18,185 nucleotides of DNA from positions 1-18,185 of the forward strand of contig MNZY01000213.1 in the NCBI GenBank assembly GCA_001873845.1, read 5' to 3'. The notes below the pieces were generated by a model. That model saw only the letters and a list, made by a program, of their open reading frames with translations. It was not told the origin of the DNA and did not search any database. Of this stretch, positions 14,706 to 18,185 are shown in pieces (the stretch's first letter is position 1; every line of letters begins with the position of its first letter). The DNA comes from Candidatus Altarchaeum sp. CG2_30_32_3053. GTDB lineage: Archaea > Altiarchaeota > Altiarchaeia > Altiarchaeales > Altiarchaeaceae. The translations under genes and the position numbers were made by a program.

Positions 14706-15548
14706 TTAAATTATCTTTTTAAATTCGTCCATGATTTTCATTGTAATTTCTCCCGGACCGTTCTTTATTTTTCTTCCGTCAACTTCTCTTATTGGAATAA
14801 TCTCTGCTGCTGTTCCTGTCATAAATGTTTCATCTGCATTATAAATTTCAAGCAAGGTTAATTTCCTTTCCTCAACTTCAATATTTAAATTTTTTGCTAT
14901 GTCCATGACCGTCTTTCTTGTTACTCCCAACAACATTGATGAATCAGTTGAAGGTGTTAAAATTTTCCCGCCTTTAACAACAAAAATATTATCCCCTGTT
15001 CCCTCGCTTACAAAACCATCAACATCTAACATTAACGCTTCATCTGCCTGAACATTATAAGTCTCAATCTTTGCAAGTATGTTATTCAGATAGTTTAATG
15101 TTTTTGCCTTGACATCAAGACACTGCGGAGGAATTCTTCTCATTGAGGCAGTTATTACTTTAATACCTTTGCTATATAAATCTCCATACATTGCCTCCCA
15201 GTATGTTGCGATTATAATTACAGTTGGTTTCGGACATTTTCTTGGATCTAATCCTAAATCACCGACACCTCTGCTTATAACCAACCGCATATAAGCATCC
15301 TTCAGAGTGTTTGCTTCAAGTGTTTTATAAAGGGCTTCCCTGATTTCATCCTTTGTCATTGGAATTTGCAATTTTATATATTGTGCTGACGCAAAAATTC
15401 TGTCAATATGTTCATCAGCCCTGAAAATTTTTCCGTTATACGCTCTTATTCCTTCAAACACACCATCACCGTATAAAAATCCGTGGTCAAATACAGAAAT
15501 TTTTGCATCTTCCTTGTCGTAAAATTTCCCATCAATATATATTTTCAT
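14706..15548 (-). CDS. ilvE: Class IV aminotransferase, probable branched-chain amino acid aminotransferase
   Basis: The PLP enzyme interconverts branched-chain 2-oxo acids and Val, Leu and Ile using glutamate. The 280-aa product opens IYIDGKFYDKEDAKISVFDHGFLYGDGVFEGIRAY, as in IlvE. The PLP lysine is Lys149 in VKAKTLNYLNN, and the cofactor glutamate is Glu182 in VSEGTGDNIFVVK. The blocks RLVISRGVGDLGLDPRKC and ADETFMTGTAAEIIPI are also typical. Length is slightly below the 290-310 aa usual for the family. Other class IV enzymes (D-amino acid aminotransferase, aminodeoxychorismate lyase) share the fold, but the F-x-G-I-R and T-G-T-A-A-E-I-I-P blocks favour IlvE. A MITE-like insertion ends the sequence context 31 bp upstream of its ATG and may have replaced or altered its promoter. 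No other branched-chain synthesis gene is nearby. Confidence 0.93.
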   Translation of the reverse strand: MKIYIDGKFYDKEDAKISVFDHGFLYGDGVFEGIRAYNGKIFRADEHIDRIFASAQYIKLQIPMTKDEIREALYKTLEANTLKDAYMRLVISRGVGDLGLDPRKCPKPTVIIIATYWEAMYGDLYSKGIKVITASMRRIPPQCLDVKAKTLNYLNNILAKIETYNVQADEALMLDVDGFVSEGTGDNIFVVKGGKILTPSTDSSMLLGVTRKTVMDIAKNLNIEVEERKLTLLEIYNADETFMTGTAAEIIPIREVDGRKIKNGPGEITMKIMDEFKKII

Positions 15549-15570
15549 TTTGACAGTATTTGTGTTAATT

Positions 15571-15692
15571 TTAAGTTAATTAGTGTCCATCCGTAAAGTA
15601 TAAAATTTTGAAAAAATTTTAACTTTTTCAAGGTAAATTATTATGTTTTTGACAAAAATTACGGGTTTATGGATGAACACTAATTAAGTTAA
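15571..15692. mobile_element. MITE-like element with 9-bp target-site duplication
   Basis: A 104-bp non-coding element (15580-15683) starts TTAGTGTCCATCCGTAAA and ends with the imperfect inverted copy (16 of 18 positions match; repeats at 15580-15597 and 15666-15683). It is flanked by perfect direct repeats TTAAGTTAA at 15571-15579 and 15684-15692, the expected target-site duplication. The inside is AT-rich with no gene. It must have been moved by a transposase encoded elsewhere; a 9-bp duplication is typical of IS1-type elements among others, but the family is not identified. It lies between ilvE and tRNA-Ser. Confidence 0.8.
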
Positions 15693-15752
15693 TTATTTGT
15701 GGTAATTATTAGGAATAGAATAATAATTTTTTAAATTAAAAATATGTTTTAT

Positions 15753-15836
15753 GCCGAGGTCGCATAGTCCGGTAGTGCGCACGCCTGGAAAGCGTGTGGC
15801 TGAAAGGCCTCCAGAGTTCAAATCTCTGCCTCGGCG
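15753..15836 (+). tRNA. tRNA-Ser (anticodon GGA)
   Basis: The sequence folds into a class II tRNA. Acceptor stem GCCGAGG pairs with CCTCGGC and the discriminator is G, as in archaeal tRNA-Ser. The anticodon stem CACGC/GCGTG holds loop CTGGAAA with anticodon GGA, and the variable arm is long (TGGCTGAAAGGCCTCC region). The T-arm is CAGAG-TTCAAAT-CTCTG. CCA is not encoded. An AT-rich stretch about 25 bp upstream (around 15728-15738) could be its TATA element. Confidence 0.96.
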
Positions 15837-15854
15837 AAATTTTATGCAACAATC

Positions 15855-15949
15855 ATTACAAAATAACCATAACCCGTAACCATAACCCTATTACAAAATA
15901 TTACAAGGTTACAGTAATTACTATAAAATAAATCAATAATTACAAAATA
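15855..15949. repeat. Short repeats upstream of rps6e
   Basis: ATTACAAAATA occurs three times (15855-15865, 15890-15900, 15939-15949), and TAACCATAACCC occurs twice in near tandem (15864-15875, 15877-15888). The region between tRNA-Ser and rps6e has no gene. No function can be assigned; simple slippage is likely. Confidence 0.5.
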
Positions 15950-15990
15950 ATTACAATAATACGATAATAGGTAAATTTATAAAAATAATA

Positions 15991-16003
15991 AAATTTATAA
16001 ACC
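15991..16003 (+). promoter_or_regulatory. Candidate TATA box for rps6e and aIF2 gamma
   Basis: AAATTTATAAACC matches an archaeal TATA element and lies so that a start site 25 bp downstream would be only a few bases before the rps6e ATG at 16030. That would give a nearly leaderless mRNA, in agreement with the absence of a Shine-Dalgarno there. A similar AAATTTATAAA occurs 18 bp earlier at 15973-15983. Confidence 0.45.
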
Positions 16004-16029
16004 AAAGAAAGATAAGCATAAAATAAAAA

Positions 16030-16410
16030 ATGGCATCTAAACAAACAGGATTTAAATTAGTGATGAATGACTCTGAAAACAAAAAAACATACCAGATAGC
16101 ATTGGATGAAAAAAAGAGCGAAAAATTTATAAATCTCGAGATCGGAAATAAATTTGATTGTTCAGTTATTGGAATTCATGGATATAAGATAGAAATTACT
16201 GGGGGAAGTGATATTGCCGGCTTTCCAATGAAAAAAGGAATACATCAGGAAAGAGCAGGAGTTATTGTCGGAGAAGGAAGATACCGAAAGAGAAAAACAT
16301 TTGGGGGAGAAAAGATTAATAAAAATACTTCTCAGGTAAATGCGAAAATCACTAAAAAAGGAGAAGTTCCGATTGAGAAAATTTTAGAAGAAATTTCTCC
16401 GAAAAAATAA
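16030..16410 (+). CDS. rps6e: Small-subunit ribosomal protein eS6
   Basis: eS6 is a small-subunit ribosomal protein shared by archaea and eukaryotes. The 126-aa product has FKLVMNDSENKKTYQIALDEKK, then the highly conserved ITGGSDIAGFPMKKGIHQ at about 57-74 and a basic segment GRYRKRKTFGGEKI. It is the short archaeal form, without the long phosphorylated tail of eukaryotic eS6. No Shine-Dalgarno precedes the ATG, and a TATA-like element lies about 30 bp upstream. It is followed 17 bp later by the aIF2 gamma gene, an arrangement found in many archaea, so the two are probably one operon. Confidence 0.96.
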   Translation: MASKQTGFKLVMNDSENKKTYQIALDEKKSEKFINLEIGNKFDCSVIGIHGYKIEITGGSDIAGFPMKKGIHQERAGVIVGEGRYRKRKTFGGEKINKNTSQVNAKITKKGEVPIEKILEEISPKK

Positions 16411-16414
16411 AAAA

Positions 16415-16418
16415 GGAG
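16415..16418 (+). promoter_or_regulatory. Shine-Dalgarno deciding the aIF2 gamma start
   Basis: AAAAGGAG in the 17-bp gap after rps6e ends 9 nt before the TTG codon. It favours TTG over the ATG at 16455, although the AAGGAAG just before that ATG (spacing about 2-3 nt) is a weaker competitor. Confidence 0.5.
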
Positions 16419-16427
16419 TAAAATAAA

Positions 16428-17795
16428 TTGACTATAAATAAAATAGAAGGAAGAATGGGTGTAAAAAAGAAAAATAAAAAAAATACTAATAAGAAAGACA
16501 ATACTGTTAAAGAAAGAGTAAACGAGGAAAGAACAGTAATAACTGTGGAAAAAGAGGAAAGAAAAGAAGTTAAAGAAAGAATAGAACAAAATACACAGTC
16601 CGAATGGAATATCGGATTAATTGGTCATGTAGATCATGGAAAGACAACAATAGCAAAGGCATTGAGCGGTGTTTGGACGAGTAAATACAGCGAGGAATTA
16701 GAGAGAGGAATCACGATAAGAATCGGTTATGCTGATTTTTCAATTTATAAATGTCCGAAGTGTTTTGAGCCGGAATGTTATACTTCTAAAAAAGTATGTC
16801 AGTATTGCGGCAGTGAAACAAAATTTTTAAGAAAAATTTCTATTGTTGATACACCCGGACACGAAAGTTTAATGGCAGTAATGCTTTCCGGTGCCTCTGT
16901 AATGGACGGAGCAATTATGGTTATCGGTGCAAATGAAAAATGCCCGCGGCCGCAAACAGCCGAGCATCTTGTTGCTTTATCCATACTTGGAATAAAAAAT
17001 GTTATTATTGTTCAGAACAAAGTTGATCTGGTTTCTAAAGAGGAGGCAAAAGAAAATTATGCCCAGATAAAGGCATTTGTTAAAGATGTATTTCCCGATG
17101 CCCGGATTATTCCAATAGCTGCAACTTATGATGCCAATATAGATGTGCTGATTAAAGCAATCAATGATATGGCCGAAAAAGGCATTGAAGAAAAAATCAA
17201 AAGTGAAAAGGAACAGTTTTATATGCATGTTATTAGGTCATTTGATGTTAACCGGCCCGGAAAGGGTATTACTGAAATGAATGGAGGAGTTATTGGTGGA
17301 AGTATTCAAAGAGGAAGTATAAAGGTCGGTGATGAAATAGAGATAAAACCAGGGATTACAATAAAGAATAAATTTCATCCGCTTACTACAAAAGTTTTTG
17401 AACTCTATGGAGGAGGTGTAAAGGTAGATAATGCGAAACCCGGGGGCTTAATAAGTATAGGTACAACATTAGATCCGTCGGTAACAAAAGGTGATGGAAT
17501 TACCGGAAATGTTGTTGGATTAAAAGGAACACTGCCGGAGCCGGTTTATAAATTAAATGTAAAGATAAGTCTGTTCAAAAATCTAATAACTATTGGCGAG
17601 ATAAAACCGTTTGTTCAGAATGAAAGCATAATGATAAGTGTTGGCACAGCACTGCGTGTTGGCACTATCCGGGATGTTAAAAAAGGAGAGATAGAATTGT
17701 TCAATCCTGTCTGCGTTGAAAAAGGCCAGAGAATTGCAATAGGAAGAAGATTTAGCACAGCATGGCGTTTGATAGGATACGGGATTGTGAAATAA
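16428..17795 (+). CDS. eif2g: Translation initiation factor aIF2 subunit gamma, with Lys-rich N-terminal extension
   Basis: aIF2 gamma is the GTP-binding core of the factor that brings initiator Met-tRNA to the small subunit. The 455-aa product has GHVDHGKT at 66-73 (G1), the zinc knuckle with Cys109, 112, 124 and 127, DTPGH at 141-145 (G3) and NKVD at 197-200 (G4). Beta-barrel domains follow, ending in the conserved FSTAWRLIGYG. Relatives usually start shortly before the G1 motif; here about 58 residues rich in Lys, Glu and Asn come first. The chosen start is TTG at 16428 because GGAG (16415-16418) lies 9 nt before it, in contrast to the SD-less genes around it. An ATG at 16455 is the alternative and would shorten the product by nine residues. 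Function is certain, start moderately so. Confidence 0.95.
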   Translation: MTINKIEGRMGVKKKNKKNTNKKDNTVKERVNEERTVITVEKEERKEVKERIEQNTQSEWNIGLIGHVDHGKTTIAKALSGVWTSKYSEELERGITIRIGYADFSIYKCPKCFEPECYTSKKVCQYCGSETKFLRKISIVDTPGHESLMAVMLSGASVMDGAIMVIGANEKCPRPQTAEHLVALSILGIKNVIIVQNKVDLVSKEEAKENYAQIKAFVKDVFPDARIIPIAATYDANIDVLIKAINDMAEKGIEEKIKSEKEQFYMHVIRSFDVNRPGKGITEMNGGVIGGSIQRGSIKVGDEIEIKPGITIKNKFHPLTTKVFELYGGGVKVDNAKPGGLISIGTTLDPSVTKGDGITGNVVGLKGTLPEPVYKLNVKISLFKNLITIGEIKPFVQNESIMISVGTALRVGTIRDVKKGEIELFNPVCVEKGQRIAIGRRFSTAWRLIGYGIVK

Positions 17796-17832
17796 AATTT
17801 TTGTATTTGAAATTTTGAAATTTGTATCTAAT

Positions 17833-18047
17833 CAAAAGTTTCCCATTTCAGTTTATTCCATTAACAAATCACCTCGCTGTTGTTCGGAGATTTAAAATTT
17901 CTAATGAAATTTAAAATAAGATTGAAAATCTGTTGATTTTAAAAATGTGAAAATATTTCCTAAAACCAGGATTTAAATCTTTTGTATAAATTCTTGAGAT
18001 TATTTATAGGTTTAATCTTAATAATTTAATGAGTTGGGAAACTTTTG
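17833..18047. repeat. 13-bp inverted repeat pair bracketing the hairpin repeat
   Basis: CAAAAGTTTCCCA at 17833-17845 is perfectly inverted as TGGGAAACTTTTG at 18035-18047. The pair encloses about 190 bp including the dispersed hairpin repeat. No target-site duplication is visible outside the arms, so a mobile element origin is only a possibility. Confidence 0.45.
17888..17931 (-). repeat. 44-bp dispersed hairpin repeat, copy 2 (inverted)
   Basis: This is the reverse complement of 8403-8446 with 43 of 44 positions identical; the one difference lies in the hairpin loop. Similarity fades into the following GTTGATTTT segment, which still resembles the second hairpin of the tandem unit with a one-base shift. 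It is downstream of the aIF2 gamma gene. Confidence 0.75.
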
Positions 18048-18185
18048 TTATGTACTATAACAAGCATAATTTTTCTTTATAATCAACAACAATAATAGAA
18101 TATTTTGCTACAATGTGAGAATCCTATAGGACTTTCCATACTGAACTGACATATTTCTTAACTTTTCATGTAATGCTTTTTCTGT

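Larger units (their letters stand above)
17796..18185. other. 390-bp region without a clear gene, right window edge
   Basis: This AT-rich region holds the inverted second copy of the hairpin repeat (17888-17931) and a 13-bp perfect inverted repeat (17833-17845 and 18035-18047) enclosing it. At the extreme right edge, the minus strand reads 25 codons (TEKALHEKLRNMSVQYGKSY then RILTL) before a TAG at 18108-18110. In another frame it continues as HIVAKYSIIVVDYKEKLCLL, which may be the frameshifted tail of a gene outside the window. No complete gene is supported. Confidence 0.5.

Noticed and set aside
15864..15888. Telomere-like TAACCC motif
   Set aside because: Only two near-tandem copies of TAACCATAACCC inside a generally repetitive AT-rich spacer; archaeal chromosomes are circular and the context gives no other support.
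17796..17832. Terminator after the aIF2 gamma gene
   Set aside because: There are only short T-runs with no distinct stem; this is indistinguishable from background AT-rich sequence.

Overview
This is an AT-rich archaeal chromosome segment. The archaeal assignment rests on ribosomal proteins eL19, eL32, eS4 and eS6, an aIF2 gamma with a zinc knuckle, an STT3/AglB oligosaccharyltransferase, tRNA genes without encoded CCA ends, and a general lack of Shine-Dalgarno sequences. Low-complexity protein extensions and Cys-rich extracellular repeats recall small-genome DPANN archaea or Altiarchaeota, but the lineage cannot be fixed from this window.

Layout. (1) 65-5929, minus strand: uppS (cis-prenyltransferase), aglB (oligosaccharyltransferase) and folC. 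UppS-type enzymes make the polyprenyl carrier lipid and AglB uses a lipid-linked glycan, so the first two fit one N-glycosylation pathway. AglB is enlarged to 1234 aa by extra N-terminal membrane segments, a C-terminal Cys-rich repeat region and a thioredoxin-like domain with CPHC. (2) 6013-8129: gatA on the plus strand, then a cupin relic broken by two in-frame stops, then a convergent HD-domain phosphohydrolase. (3) 8130-8555: a non-coding block with a 50-bp tandem repeat rich in hairpins. (4) 8556-14318, minus strand: the middle of the archaeal spc ribosomal operon in the order uL24, eS4, uL5, uS14, uS8, uL6, eL32, eL19, uL18, uS5. uS14 is only 51 aa. Neither uL14/uS17 upstream nor uL30/uL15/SecY downstream is present. 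(5) 14567-15836: tRNA-Leu(UAA), ilvE, a 104-bp MITE-like insertion with a perfect 9-bp target duplication, and tRNA-Ser(GGA). (6) 16030-17795, plus strand: rps6e and the aIF2 gamma gene. (7) 17796-18185: non-coding, with a second, inverted copy of the hairpin repeat from block 3.

Most genes are housekeeping. The unusual points are the AglB-thioredoxin fusion, low-complexity N-terminal extensions on uS5 (RGG-type), eL32 and aIF2 gamma, the structured repeat family, the MITE and the cupin pseudogene. No defence system, CRISPR array, prophage or intact transposase gene was seen.
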